Under the pieces are notes generated by a model. The model was given only the letters and a program-made list of their open reading frames with translations, did no database searches and was not told the DNA's origin. Positions 33,164 through 44,709 of a stretch of DNA of 60,000 nucleotides are shown piece by piece. Source of the stretch: Antedon mediterranea (Eukaryota > Echinodermata > Crinoidea > Comatulida > Antedonidae); the NCBI RefSeq assembly GCF_964355755.1, contig NC_092674.1, forward strand, positions 24,704,001 through 24,764,000, written 5' to 3'. The position numbers and the translations under genes are program-made. Each line of letters opens with the position of its first letter. Within the stretch, counting starts at the first letter, position 1.

Positions 33164-36100
33164 TCATACTTTGCCTGGTTTTTCCCGGAATTCATGCCAC
33201 TTTTCCAGCATTTTTATCCGGTTTCCCCAAAGCCGTTTATAACCATCACCAGCATAATAACTGAAAAGAATATAATCGGATTATACATATTTGAAAACTA
33301 TCCAAGCTACCAGGGAATTTATTTTAAAATTTATGTCTTTAGGCACAGGTGGCCAAAGATTACCAATACTAAAATAATCACTGTCAGATAGGTGATAATC
33401 CCTATTTCTGTGAACCAATTCACCAGGGTAACCCCCTACCCATCTCAAATGATATTGTACGTAAGGTGGGGAGGGGGGGGGGGGTTTGATTAGTGATTGG
33501 TTTTGTAGATTAAGAGTAATCATGTATTTAAATTATATATTGTACTTGTTATTTTTGGAGAAGGGGAGGGTGGGGAATAACTGTGTACACTGGACCTACG
33601 GTTTATAGTCATTATCCGAGAAGACTCGTTCTACCACCAAAACCATGGAGCAAGTCGGCCTCAAACCATGCCGATATTGTTGGCTCTTTAGTTACGGTAA
33701 ACAGTGCCCCTGCCTTAACCGCTCGACCATTTGGCTCACTTATAATAAGCTTATAATTAAAATAAGCGAATAATTCCTAACACAACTTTGTCCCTCATTT
33801 TTTTGGTTTTGTAGATTAAGAGTAATCATGTACTGTATTTAAATTATATATTGTACTTGTTATTTTTGGAGAAGGGGAGGGTGGGGAATAACTGTGTACA
33901 CTGGACCTACGGTTTATAATCATTATCCGAGAAGACTCGTTCTACCACCAAAACCATAGAGCAAGTCGGCCTCAACCCATGCCGATATTGTTGGCTCTTT
34001 AGTTACGGTAAACAGTGCCCCTGCCTTAACCGCTCGACCATTTGGCTCACTTATAATAAGCTTATAATTAAAATAAGCGAATAATTCCTAACACAACTTT
34101 GTCCCTCATTTTACAGCTAAGTTTCCCAATATCGAACTCTGTACAACAGCTATTGAACAACTGCATTTCAGAATATCATAAATTTTGGGTCAGTACATTT
34201 TTAAATTTTATACACATCCAACATTAGGTTTACTTGCCAGTTACAGGATGGATAAACTGTAACTTACTTGTCTTAAGCTCTGTCACACTATCAAACTAGT
34301 TTTGACAAAAAAAAGTGTGATGTGTCCAAATATGGTAGTGATATGCCCAAATATGGCAGTGTTATGACATCATCATGTCCATATATGGGTATATCATATG
34401 TTTTTGATAGTGATAGTGTAGACAGATCTTAATTCTCATTTGAGGCTCATGGAGTGAATTAGTTTTACTTGAAAGCTTTGCATAGGCTAGCATTGAATCT
34501 GAGAATTGAATTTTTAATGCATTTTAAATGTTGTTAGATAAAATCATGGGGGACAAAATTGTTGGAAATTGTGGGTTGTTTTGATACAGGTGGTGTTTGT
34601 TAATATTAGGTACTGTCATCACTTACCAACCAAATAACAGGCCAGAAAGGTGTGCAGCATGGTCAAAGAAAGCCCATCTCATGACAACCCCTAGTGATTC
34701 TATACCAATCAATACCTTCAATGCCTACAACAACAAATAATTTATGCAAACTTAACATTTCGGTCCATTAATTATATTATTACCGAAAAGATGACAATGC
34801 TGTGGGTATCAGTGGCTGGATCTCAATGGAGATACAAAAAAAAAGCGAAAAGCTAAATCAAAACAAAACAGCCAGAAAAGGTAGCAGAGCTAATTCTCCA
34901 ATAAGATTTTACTGGTAATTATCATATCATATAATTTTAACTTAAAATTTAAAAATTATGGAAGGACCCCTAAACTTTCGATTCAGAAAGTATACATAAA
35001 AATTGTATGTTTTAAGACATCCTGTTATTGGCTTTTGGCTGTTGGATGTGAATTAAATAATTAAGAATTAAAGATTAGACCCGTACTGGTTACGTTCCAT
35101 AGCCACCACCCGCAAGACTTTATTTCTTCATCCATACTTCTATCAACGAATAACTTAATAACAACAAGAGGAACACTATTATAATGTTTGGGAAATTACT
35201 GAACACTAATCTTTCAAAAATTCGTAATTTTAGTTTTACACCCACATTCATTAAACAACTCTCTTTGGAACACCAAACTTTAACATTTTTACACTATGGC
35301 CAATCCCTAATCAGGGGATATCCCTATTATGAAAACGCTTAGGTCCCGAAAGTGTTCCTTTTATAGAGGTCCTTCCATAATTTTAAAGTTTAAGTTCAAA
35401 CTGTGATAGTATCAGTAAAATCGTATTGGAGAATATGAGCCAATGAGAGGTAAATATGAATTATAACTTACCGTTCCAGCAGAGAATGTGAAAAATGGAA
35501 GAAAAACTATTGCAAGTCGAGCATCTGGATATTGGAAACATGTAGACCCCAAGACAGCCATTATTGCACCGGACTAGAAACAGAACGAATAATTTATTTA
35601 TTGTTAGGAAACATTTATATCACATACCGTATTTTCCGGAGTATAGGTCGAGACTTTGTGGGAAAATTTTAATTGCAAAATCGGGGGGTCGACTTATACT
35701 CCGACCATGCGATTTTTGAAAAAAATATGTTCAAAAGCCGTCAGCTATCAAGGCCCAGCAAGGTCAGTGGCCTATCATCAATCACTCACAGAAGTTTTCA
35801 ATTTAATACCTACATTGTACAAAATATTATACAACTCCAACAAGTACTGGTCAATAAAATATTAATATATCACAATGACTCATTTTGATGTTAATATTAC
35901 GCTTTTAAGATAATTAAGAATAAATAGTTTTCTCTATGCTTATTCACTCTCGCGAAAACATCGTAACACACACCACAGACGTCGGAATGTCCATGCAGCA
36001 TGTTTGTTATTGCGCGATATTTTCATCTATACACATGCGCAGTTTGTTTGTTTGTTCGTAATTACAATTACTGCGCATGTCTATTCATAAAATAAATTCT

Positions 36101-39100
36101 CCTTAGTCGGGCGCGTGTACATTTTACAGATAACGCGATTTACAACTACTCGCCTGTACAATTAATAAGCCTCCTAACGGAAAACTCGTTTTAATTTATT
36201 CGAGTGACGCGAAAAACATCGCTTATGGCAAGTGACGCTACATCGCTGTCATTTATTATAGGCTGGTGAAGACGGCGGCGAAGTCGTCGCCATTACGTCC
36301 GTCCGATATTGATTAGGCCTACACTTTCATAATATAAACAACCAACCACATTTCATACATTTCTAGCCCTCTTTGAACTTTAAAGTAAGTTGAGTTATTA
36401 GCCGATTTTGGGGGGCGACTTATATTCAGGTCATACCAAAATCAACGATATTCTAGGCCAAAGTTGGGGGTCGACTTGTACTTGGGGTCGACCTATACTC
36501 CGGAAAATACGGTAAATATTAACTATTATGAGACATTAAAATAGCATATTCAACAACAAAAATTGTTAAAAAAACATTTTTCAATGAGACCATAGTAAAG
36601 TAAAGTTAAGTTCAGCACATTGTTTTCTAATGTTTAGGCCCTGTCCCAACTCCTCTTGTAATGACTCTGTTATTGAGCACAATATTCTACTTACCGCTCC
36701 TAATGATGGGTTATACTTTGAAGTCAAGACTTTTAGTAGATGACTAGAAAATGAGGACCACACACCTTAAAAACAAACAAAAGACAATTGTAATATTGGT
36801 TAAACTACTAATTGCAATTAGTTGAAACACTCTAGAATTAGTAAAATTTAACTTTTTATAAACACAAGTTTTAACATTATTTTATGCAATCCAAATGTAA
36901 CTCCACTCACTAATTCATAACTAGATAACACCTTAAGTGATCACTGGATATAATTTTAAGTGACCCCTGGATATAATCTTAAGTGACCCCTGGATATAAC
37001 CTTAAGTGACCCATGGATATCATCTTAAGTGATCCCTGGATAACATCTTAAGTGATCCCTGGATAACATGTTAATTGATCCCTGGATAATATGTTAAGTG
37101 ACCCCTGGATAACATCTTAAAGACACCTTCCCTACAATTTGTGACGTTTTGTAAAAATAATACATTTATTACTTTAAAAACATTAAACCAGGTCATTTCT
37201 TGTCTTAAATGTAGGTTTTATGGTAAATTATGATAAAAAGTGAGAAACAATGCACTACCTAAGTAGCTCGCGGCGACTGACCTCTCGTGGACGGTCTTTA
37301 GGCCTAGCCTAGCTAGGCTTAGTTTTGTAGGCCTAGCTGGTAAACATCGGTAGCGTACGAACATCGTACGCTAGCTATATACCTAGCGTGACGTTGTATA
37401 TTTGCTGCATTAATTGTCGTTCTATTTTTCCCAGACTCCGTTGATACAAATTGGGGAAAACCCGGTATTTTCGCTGAAAAGTTAAGAGTCTTCCATTTGT
37501 TTTGGCCTCACGACGATCGATCGAAAAGTGGGTGAATTACAGAAGAAAAATAGAAATATCAATCCGCGCGCAATGCATTTTGGGATTTATAGCGGGCCGC
37601 TATAATTATTAGAATCGACTTATTTTTTACATTTTTAACCATTTAAAGACGAAAAAAGTTATCGCAATAGGACCATATAGTATTATTTTTACATTAAATA
37701 TAGTTTGTGATCTTAAAATAGATCTAAAAAACGTAGGGAAGGTGTCTTTAAGTGACCCCTGGGTAACATCGTAAGTGACCCCTGGGTAACATCGTAAGTG
37801 ACCCCTGGGTAACATTGTAAGTGACCCCTGGATAACATCGTAAGTGACCCCTGGGTATCATCTAAAGTGATGCCTGGATAACTACTCTAAATGCTAGGTA
37901 AAATTTTAGTTGATTATTTACTGAAAAATTGTATCTATTAAATACCAACCTGCAGACATATACATAGCCAAGAATTGTTCTTTGCCAAATAACCTCTCCA
38001 TACTGTGAGAAAATGTCCATAAGACATACATATTGACTGCTAAATGCCACAGAGAGTAGTGACTAAATGTTGACAGCACCATTGGTATACATACAGCATC
38101 TGTAGGAAAAGTAAAGTTACAATCTACTAACCATCTACAGTAAAACTTCCAATGGACACACCAAGACACTTTCCTCTGAAATGCATGAGGGGCAAGGCGT
38201 TTTAAAAGACAGTCGTTATACAGGGGACACCCACACTAAGAGGACACTTTGTTGGGTCCAGAAGGTGTCCCCTTAGCAAATGGCAAGAACATAATCAGGT
38301 GTGTTAGAAAAAAGTATTATCGTCTAAATTTTGAGTATTAAAGTATTGAACATAGGAATATGTTCATACTGTACATAAAATGTATCTTATGTATTTTACC
38401 ATTTATCAGTCAGAAATAAATTCAAAATTCAAAAAACTTGTATTGTCCAATTACATACACAAACCATACAATTGGAAATGTGTCGTTTGATACACTACAT
38501 ACAAAGCAATTATAAAATAATATAGAGTTATACTGAACATCATTCACAATACTTGTTACAATATAAAAGAGGACACGTAACTGAAGCTAAAACTTAGTGT
38601 ATTGTGTTGAGGAAAGACTAAGCGTATTGCAGATTATTGCAAATTATTTAAGTAAATATCTTAAAAAATGAATTAAGAGCTCAATTTAAGAACAATCAAA
38701 CTATAACATCTGAGATATCACTATCACCTAAATAAATTCCTGTCATTTGATTGAACGATTGCTTTGCCTTGTTGAAATATAACTTTCATTATTCAACTCA
38801 TGCCATTATTTGTACCATTACACTCATAAACATTCATTATTTGTATACTATTAACCTATTGCTGAAAGATTAATACATAATACACAAAAGAAAACTTACT
38901 AGCAGCTGGGTTGGCACTGAACCACTTGACCATAAACATCTGCATGAATGGGAGTCGCCAGAGAGCAAAAACTCCTACATTGAGTGCAACGATACCGAGG
39001 ACAACCTTCTGTGTCCCAAGAAGACCAGAGAACCATTGATGAATCTGTAAGAAAATAGAGTTTATTAGAATTTTTAATCGTTTGAGGTTAGAAAGCAGTT

Positions 39101-40484
39101 GGTGTCACAGAGAAGCAGCAAGAGAATTAGTGTAAATAAATTAAAGGAGTGACAAAAAAACAGCACTATCAGGTATATTCTAAAGGTGATTAGCAGTCTT
39201 TAAATGTGGTTATACCCTGCGACCTATTCAGCACATCATCATTGTTTTCAAGTATCAACAAATGCAGGAATGTACTTGAATACTAGACATCTGTGGTGAA
39301 CAATGGCACAGATCCTGGTGGATTTTGTTTTATTTTTATTTTTTACTGTGTTCCACCACATCAACATTCAAAACGGATCAGCACCCTTGCTGGTGAACCA
39401 AGAAGAGGTTGCCATTGGGTGCAAACTGCAATATTTAGATTATTTAGCTTTTGTTATACCTGCTGTCTAAACTCTCCAGCTTTCTCAGTGTTAAAGAAAT
39501 TAAACTGACCAAGAGCTCGACTGATGGCCTTTGACCTCATGCCTTCATACTGCCAGATTGCAGCGCCTGCAAAACTGCTACCAGTAACCTAAAAATATTG
39601 ATTCAATTGACATTATTTACTTTAGAAAAAGTTTAATTTCAAAATAGTATAAAAATAACAATTTGTAGTGTAAAAAAAATTCTATCCACAGATGTTGCAA
39701 CTTCACTTTGTTTTCTTGGTAGATGAAAATTCAACATTTAAACTCTAGTAATGTCCAATGTATATATTATGAAAGATTATAATCATGCTTGAGTATAACC
39801 TCATCCCAAGATGTTGGTAATTCCATTTTAAATGTAATACCATTATAATTAAACTCCACAAAATGTTGTAACCAGATGTACAAAAAGGCATTATAAAACC
39901 TGTTCTTACAGGAACAGGTCTTAGGGTCTTTCACACCTGTTCCGCTATGGTCATAGTAAGTCCGGCAACGGAAAATGAAATCAAAAGTCAATGTTTTGTT
40001 TTCACAACGCTCCATGCGTCTATGCACCAATCAATATGCTTGTATCCACATGAAAACAAAACATTAATGTTCGGTTTGATTTGCCGGAGTCACACCGAAA
40101 CTGTGCTGGAACAAGTGTGAATCTTTTATGGTACTGGTCTGGTAACTGTAGTCCATGATGTTTGCAGGCTAGTAGTTGTCTTAATATGTTTTTTTTTATT
40201 TTCAATTATGGTTTTATTAATTGTGTATTTATTTATGTTGTTCTTTTTCTGTAAACATTAACGTGTAATGGAATCATACCACACATGCAAAAGCAAAAGG
40301 TTTGAATAATTTGCGCAATGGAACTTTGACATCTTCTCTAAAACGAACTTGGAAGTGTTCAAGACTGGACGGTTCAAAGTTGGCTTCTACAACATCTCCT
40401 TTCTTTTGTTTTGGTTTTCTTCCAATTTTTTTACTTTCATTTTCTATTAATCTTTTAAATGCCCGGTATTGTTGTTGACTTGGT
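33164..40484 (-). CDS. PARL: PARL, mitochondrial rhomboid protease (5' exon not found)
   Basis: Intramembrane serine protease of the mitochondrial inner membrane; in animals it processes PINK1, PGAM5 and similar proteins. Coding exons, 5' to 3': 40280-40484, 39460-39588, 38900-39044, 37950-38099, 36695-36765, 35472-35573, 34627-34724, 33164-33260. All have AG/GT borders and joining phases, giving 331 codons and a TGA at 33164-33166. Diagnostic peptides: [44 protein letters not shown] (the catalytic serine is the first codon of exon 35472-35573), [15 protein letters not shown] and FFDHAAHL (catalytic histidine). The vertebrate protein is about 380 residues, so about 50 N-terminal residues (targeting peptide) are missing. 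They should lie upstream of the AG acceptor at 40485, probably beyond the Ginger-like element. One difference from the usual motif is HLSG for HLGG. Introns are full of repeats. Confidence 0.95.
33499..34113 (-). repeat. tandem duplication of a 306-bp block with SINE fragment
   Basis: 33499-33804 and 33805-about 34113 are almost identical (GGTTTTGTAGATTAAGAG to AACTTTGTCCCTCATTTT). The differences are ACTG inserted in GTACTGTATTT, a T/A change in the ATAGTC/ATAATC word, CATGG/CATAG and AAACC/AACCC. Each unit contains the head half of the tRNA-derived SINE (minus orientation). The block lies in the last PARL intron. Such high identity implies a recent duplication or a copy-number polymorphism. 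Confidence 0.9.
34274..34432. mobile_element. MITE family 1 copy in last PARL intron
   Basis: CTCTGTCACACTATCAAAC at the left and GATAGTGTAGACAGATCTTA at the right, with the family's GTGATGTGTCC and ATGACATCATCATGTCC words between. Confidence 0.8.
34891..35436. mobile_element. TIR element with about 70-bp ends in a PARL intron
   Basis: ATTCTCCAATAAGATTTTAC at the left and GTAAAATCGTATTGGAGAAT at the right are inverted. The similarity continues inward to TTATGGAAGGACC / GGTCCTTCCATAA. The inner part (about 35290-35370) carries the 'CCCTAATCAGGGGATATCCC' type words of the pogo-like family. It ends 36 bases before the exon at 35472. Confidence 0.75.
35626..36512. mobile_element. 0.89-kb TIR element with TACCGTATTTTCCGGAGTAT ends
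   Basis: TACCGTATTTTCCGGAGTAT, then AGGTCGA, at the left; TCGACCTATACTCC, then GGAAAATACGGTA, at the right: perfect inverted ends of about 27 bases. A second, weaker layer of related words (GGGGGTCGACTTATACTCC, GGGGGCGACTTATATTCAGG) follows inside each end. No protein-coding region. Flanking TA may be the target duplication. It lies in the PARL intron between exons 35472 and 36695. Confidence 0.8.
36950..37875 (+). repeat. minisatellite (unit about 23 bp, CTTAAGTGACCCCTGGATAA) split by a TTAA transposon
   Basis: Units GTGACCCCTGGATA-A-CATCTTAA repeat from about 36950 to 37118 and again from 37750 to about 37875 (there as GTGACCCCTGGGTAACATCGTAA). The two halves were one array before the insertion of the element 37121-37747. 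It lies in the PARL intron between exons 36695 and 37950, ending about 75 bases from the latter. Confidence 0.9.
37121..37747. mobile_element. 627-bp TTAA-inserting transposon (piggyBac/Kolobok type)
   Basis: Ends AGACACCTTCCCTAC and GTAGGGAAGGTGTCT are perfect 15-base inverted repeats. TTAA lies on both sides (37117-37120 and 37748-37751). The minisatellite it sits in contains a single TTAA at the equivalent place in other units, so the target duplication is directly readable. The interior is less AT-rich (CGCGGCGACTG, GCGGGCCGC) and has no coding region, so it is non-autonomous. Confidence 0.85.
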
Positions 40485-41424
40485 CTGCAAGAGAAATTAT
40501 AGGCTTTTGAGTTGAGTTCAGTAGGCAAGACAATATTTGAAACACAATAATTAATATGTAGGCCTAGTAGGCTAGGCCTATCCCCTTTCTATTATTTAGT
40601 ATTTTCCAAACCAAAATTTAAAAAAATTTAAAAATACATTTGCTCCAAAAACAAAACTACTACTAGGGCCCTAGGCAGTCTAGTCCAAGCTTAGCTGTGA
40701 TTACTCTTCCCATGCTCCGTCTATAAGCCTAGGCTGGCGTAACATAGAAAGCCTGATACTGGCTGGGATTTGGTGGGCCTGTAACACAAAATTTGGTCCG
40801 GGGCCAAAACTGGTCCGGTCGGATCGATTTTGGCGTTGAAACAGCCTCTAAAACAGGTCCGACTAGGCCAAAACTGGTCCGGCCTTCAAAATCGCTTATT
40901 TAGCCATAAAAATATCATAAGAAGCCTGGGAAAAGTTCAAATGGTTGAAGTAAAACCTCTATGCTTTAGAGTAAATATACCATTACCGTAAAATCGAAAA
41001 GAAATTATCGAAACGGAGAGATTAAAAATGTGCAAGAATAAATTGGCGTTCGGTTCGGAAGGAATCTTCAATTATTCCATTGTAAAATTTGCAGGATAAA
41101 TTAGTAATAGCGCCCTCTGATTTTTTCTTTGTGGGGGGGGGGGGGGGTGGGGGAGGACTTTTTCATTCACATTGTATTCATATATTTTGATTAAATAAGG
41201 TTTGATTAAATACATTCTCACATATTTCCTCATTTTATCGTTTCAAAATAATACATTTTCAGTATATCACTGGGCGGTTTAGAAATTGTTTTTAATATAT
41301 AACTTTAACTTGCACTGAAGGGTTTAAAAAAGAGGGTTCTCATATAATATTTTTTGTTGAATATTCCATTTTTAATTTGTCATCTTCATGTTTGATTTTG
41401 ATAATGTCATCATACCAATGATGT

Positions 41425-42831
41425 GTGTTTTGTAATTTCACCTACTGTGTGCTAACAGTCAACATCATTCCAATCCATAAGTCAGGTGACTATAGTGATG
41501 TTTCTAATTATAGACCGATTTCCTTATGTTCTACAATTGGTAAATTGCTTGAGAGAGTTGTTGGTCAAAAGTTACTATCTTTTCTTGAAGAAAATACACT
41601 TCTCTCCGAGAAACAACATGGCTTATTGAGGGGTAGGTCTTGTACCACCTTACTTACAGATGTTATAACTGATTGGTCTAAAATACTTGATGAGCGTTCT
41701 CCGCCCCATATCGATGCGATTTTTCTCGATTGGCGGAAAGCTTTTGATAAAATTAGCCATAAGATTCTGTTAAGCAAGTTACATAATTTTGGTATCTGTG
41801 ATTCAATGCTGGACTGGTTTAAATCCTACCTATCCTGTAGATCTCAACGAGTTACATTTAGGGGCTCCACTTCCGAGAATATATTGGTAAAATCCGGGGT
41901 TCCTCAGGGATCAGTGATTGGGCCAATCCTCTTTAATCTCTTTGTATCCGATCTCCCCTCCTGCATTGAATCACAGATACAACTATATGCTGATGATACT
42001 CTCATATACAGAGCCATCAGAAACAAAAACAAAGATAAAGATAACCATAATGATAATGATGAAATGAGCTTGCAGTCGGATCTTCATGCTATTAACAACT
42101 GGTGTGTGACCAACAAAATGCTACTAAATACTGACAAATGTTTTGTAATGCACATAACTAGATCTAACAGTCGCCTTGAACAAGCATGTGATTATTTTAT
42201 TGGAGATGATAGATTGCCCGTTACGAATTCCATTAAATATCTTGGAATTCACCTGAATCGCAAACTCACTTGGGCTGATCATGTCCAATATGTTAAATCC
42301 AAATCTAATCGCATGTTTGGTTTTGTGAGACGTATTGTCAAATGTCGTGATAAAGCTATTATATTGCGACTATATATATCGTTAGTTAGACCATATATTG
42401 ATTACGGTTTACCTGCCTGGATCCCCTTTCTTAAAAAAGACATCGCTGCTCTTGAAGCTGTCCAAAGGAGGGTCACCCGCACATGCTTCCCAAGATCAGC
42501 CAGTCTCCCTTACCCTGAACGTTTGAAACGCCTTAATCTGATGTCCATTAACAATCGCATTAGGTATTTATGTATTAATTTTGTTACCAAATGTATGTAC
42601 AAATTATATGATGTTAATGTTTTTAAATATTTATCTATTAATTGCAGACATGTTAATAACCTTAAGTTACGCAATAATTTTATAGCCCGGACTGATTTAT
42701 TTCATAACTCTGTCTTTAATTTTTTTGTTCGACATTTTAGAGATCTGCCTGCGGATCTCTGCGACCAACTTTTAATTAATATAAACTGTTTTAAGCATAG
42801 CCTTAAGAAATATTTTAACAATCTGTTTTAA
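41425..42831 (+). CDS. reverse transcriptase fragment of a CR1-like retrotransposon
   Basis: An open frame of 468 codons; the first 12 or so are probably flanking DNA. RT motifs in order: NYRPISL (28-34), HGLLRGRSC (65-73), FLDWRKAFDKISH with the first catalytic Asp (100-112), GVPQGSVIGPILFNLF (158-173), YADD with the catalytic pair (188-191), LNTDKCFVMHI, and YLGIHLNRKLTWADHV. After residue 300 comes the usual C-terminal connector (LYISLVRPYIDYGLPAW, FFVRHFRDLPADL). An acidic low-complexity stretch (KNKDKDNHNDNDE, about 201-213) is inserted after YADD. No stop or frameshift interrupts it, so the insertion is fairly young, but the protein lacks its N-terminus and endonuclease and cannot be autonomous. 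Confidence 0.9.
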   Translation: MFCNFTYCVLTVNIIPIHKSGDYSDVSNYRPISLCSTIGKLLERVVGQKLLSFLEENTLLSEKQHGLLRGRSCTTLLTDVITDWSKILDERSPPHIDAIFLDWRKAFDKISHKILLSKLHNFGICDSMLDWFKSYLSCRSQRVTFRGSTSENILVKSGVPQGSVIGPILFNLFVSDLPSCIESQIQLYADDTLIYRAIRNKNKDKDNHNDNDEMSLQSDLHAINNWCVTNKMLLNTDKCFVMHITRSNSRLEQACDYFIGDDRLPVTNSIKYLGIHLNRKLTWADHVQYVKSKSNRMFGFVRRIVKCRDKAIILRLYISLVRPYIDYGLPAWIPFLKKDIAALEAVQRRVTRTCFPRSASLPYPERLKRLNLMSINNRIRYLCINFVTKCMYKLYDVNVFKYLSINCRHVNNLKLRNNFIARTDLFHNSVFNFFVRHFRDLPADLCDQLLININCFKHSLKKYFNNLF

Positions 42832-43114
42832 TCTGAACATATGTATATTTTAAAGATATTTTCTTAATTCTATCTTTTTAAATTTACAATTTTTTATAAA
42901 AACACATTGCTGAATTTTATAGTTTTATCTAAATTTTAATAGAATCCATGTATTATTCATTTTATGTAAGTATTTCGATGTGGAGAGCCTCTCGACGGTT
43001 ATTTTTATTTGTAACTTTTAGGTTATCCGGCCTCATTGACTTACTTTTGTATTGTTTTTTTGTGCTGTTCTGTATATTGGCGAAATAAATGATATGATAT
43101 GATATGATATGATA
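41440..43114 (+). mobile_element. 5'-truncated CR1-like non-LTR retrotransposon
   Basis: Extends from a truncated reverse transcriptase start to AATAAA (43084-43089) and a GATAT repeat tail (43091-43114). The lack of the endonuclease ORF and of the front of the RT shows strong 5' truncation. It lies inside the Ginger1-like element in the opposite orientation to that element's genes. Confidence 0.85.
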
Positions 43115-44700
43115 CACTGTATATACACAGTAGTAAATAATAGTACTGTATATATTGTATATGACACACACTAGTAGGCACAACTCAGTACTATAATAAG
43201 CGATGCATCAGCTCATAGGATGACATACATCAACGTTTTGCGATCGTATTTTAACGTACTGCATCTGTTTTAAAATGAAATGTCAGTAAAATTATAAAAT
43301 GATCACCTATTTATTCTTCAAAGTGAGGAATTAAATTTATTCTTTGTCTGCATACATATTACAAAATTTAGATTTCAGAAATACTCATGGTTTCAGCCGA
43401 TACAATAGCAAATGAATTTGACACAAATTTAAACTAGCATGATATAAAAAAACACTTTTGTTGTTTTTTATAATTGATGAGGACTACTGAGCCTGCCTTC
43501 CGCCAAAAAAAAAGGGAAAAAATGTTTGCACTTATATTTATAAAAAAAAAACAAAAACTGTTATAAAAAAAAAAAAAAACTGTTATAAAAAAAAAACAAA
43601 AAACTGTTATATTAAAGATGTATTGTCTTCAAAATCATGAAAAATGAAGATTAATTAAATCAGACTTTGAATATGCTATTTTGTAGTTTTAATAAAGTTA
43701 ATCACTTCTGTAGAAAAAAAACGGAAACAAATAATGTTTTCACTTATAAAATGACAAAATGGTTAAATTCAACCAAAAACCCATTGGCTGGCAGCCAATT
43801 TGATCATTTTTTGCTTTAAATTACTTTTTTTTCAGGTAAATACATTTTCTTTCAATCCAATTTTTGGTCAAAGTGGATAACTATTATGTTACATTAAAAT
43901 GGCAAATTTAACAACAAATTTGTTAATAATTATTTTTCAGGGGGACAATACATCTTTAAACCAAAAACCCATTGGCTGTTGGTACAGTTTTTGCAGGAAA
44001 ACAAAATTGTTTTGATCCATTTTTGGTCAAAGTGAATAACTATTAAGTATTATGGAACATTACCATTTTTCAGGGGACAATATATCATCAACATCAACAA
44101 ATGTCCCTCCTAAAACTTTAGGTTTTTTCAAAATTATTTCCCATTTAAAAATAGCTTGATTGTTTCGTTAATATGATTAAGTTTCGCCAATACTACTATG
44201 CGCCATCTATTTCGGGTAGAAAAGTATCAGTAGGCCTATTATATCATTACATTTTATACACAGTATACTTTGTGTAACTGCATAAAGTACTTAATATTTT
44301 GTATATCATTTATACGATACAATAGTAATACGTCGCATTTATATACAAACATGAATAGAAAAAATGAATTTACCATGTGTGCCGTTGTTTAGGTAGAGAG
44401 GCTATAAACCCAGGGGAGGCCGGAGCCTCTCTTTTCACCAAGACATAAAAATATGAAGTGATCGTAGTAGAAGAATGAAATAGAAAGAAACAAGATCTTA
44501 GAATAACAGAATGGGATGATAATATAAATGAAAACCGTAAGGTTAGGGCCCACGCACGGTGCAAGTCCAAGCTCCTTATATCTTGGCTCTGTGTGCATGT
44601 GAGACGCATCATACCCAAAACTTACATATTATTTTTCATTTGACAAAACAGATTTGTGTGTTATAGCACGTACGTCCTTTTAATGAGGGAAGGTATAAGA
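43115..44700. other. repeat-filled interior of the Ginger1-like element
   Basis: No coding region seen. Contains a MITE family 3 copy (about 43613-43945: GATGTATTGTC, CCCATTGGCTGGCAGCC, GGGGGACAATACATC) with a partial second copy to about 44090, and several A-runs (43508-43600). A small open frame at 44370-44618 (minus) is not recognisable. Confidence 0.6.
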
Positions 44701-44709
44701 GTTGTTTTC

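Noticed and set aside
35656-35888. Open frames of about 70 codons in both overlapping plus frames
   Set aside because: They lie inside the TIR element 35626-36512 and have no family features.
39767-40205. Open frames (minus) of 87 and 61 codons between PARL exons
   Set aside because: Intronic; the region shows an inverted TTCACACCTGTTCCG / CCGGAGTCACACC pattern of a MITE remnant, not coding sequence.
42962-43183. Open frame across the retrotransposon tail (minus)
   Set aside because: Translation of the GATAT repeat and flanking DNA.
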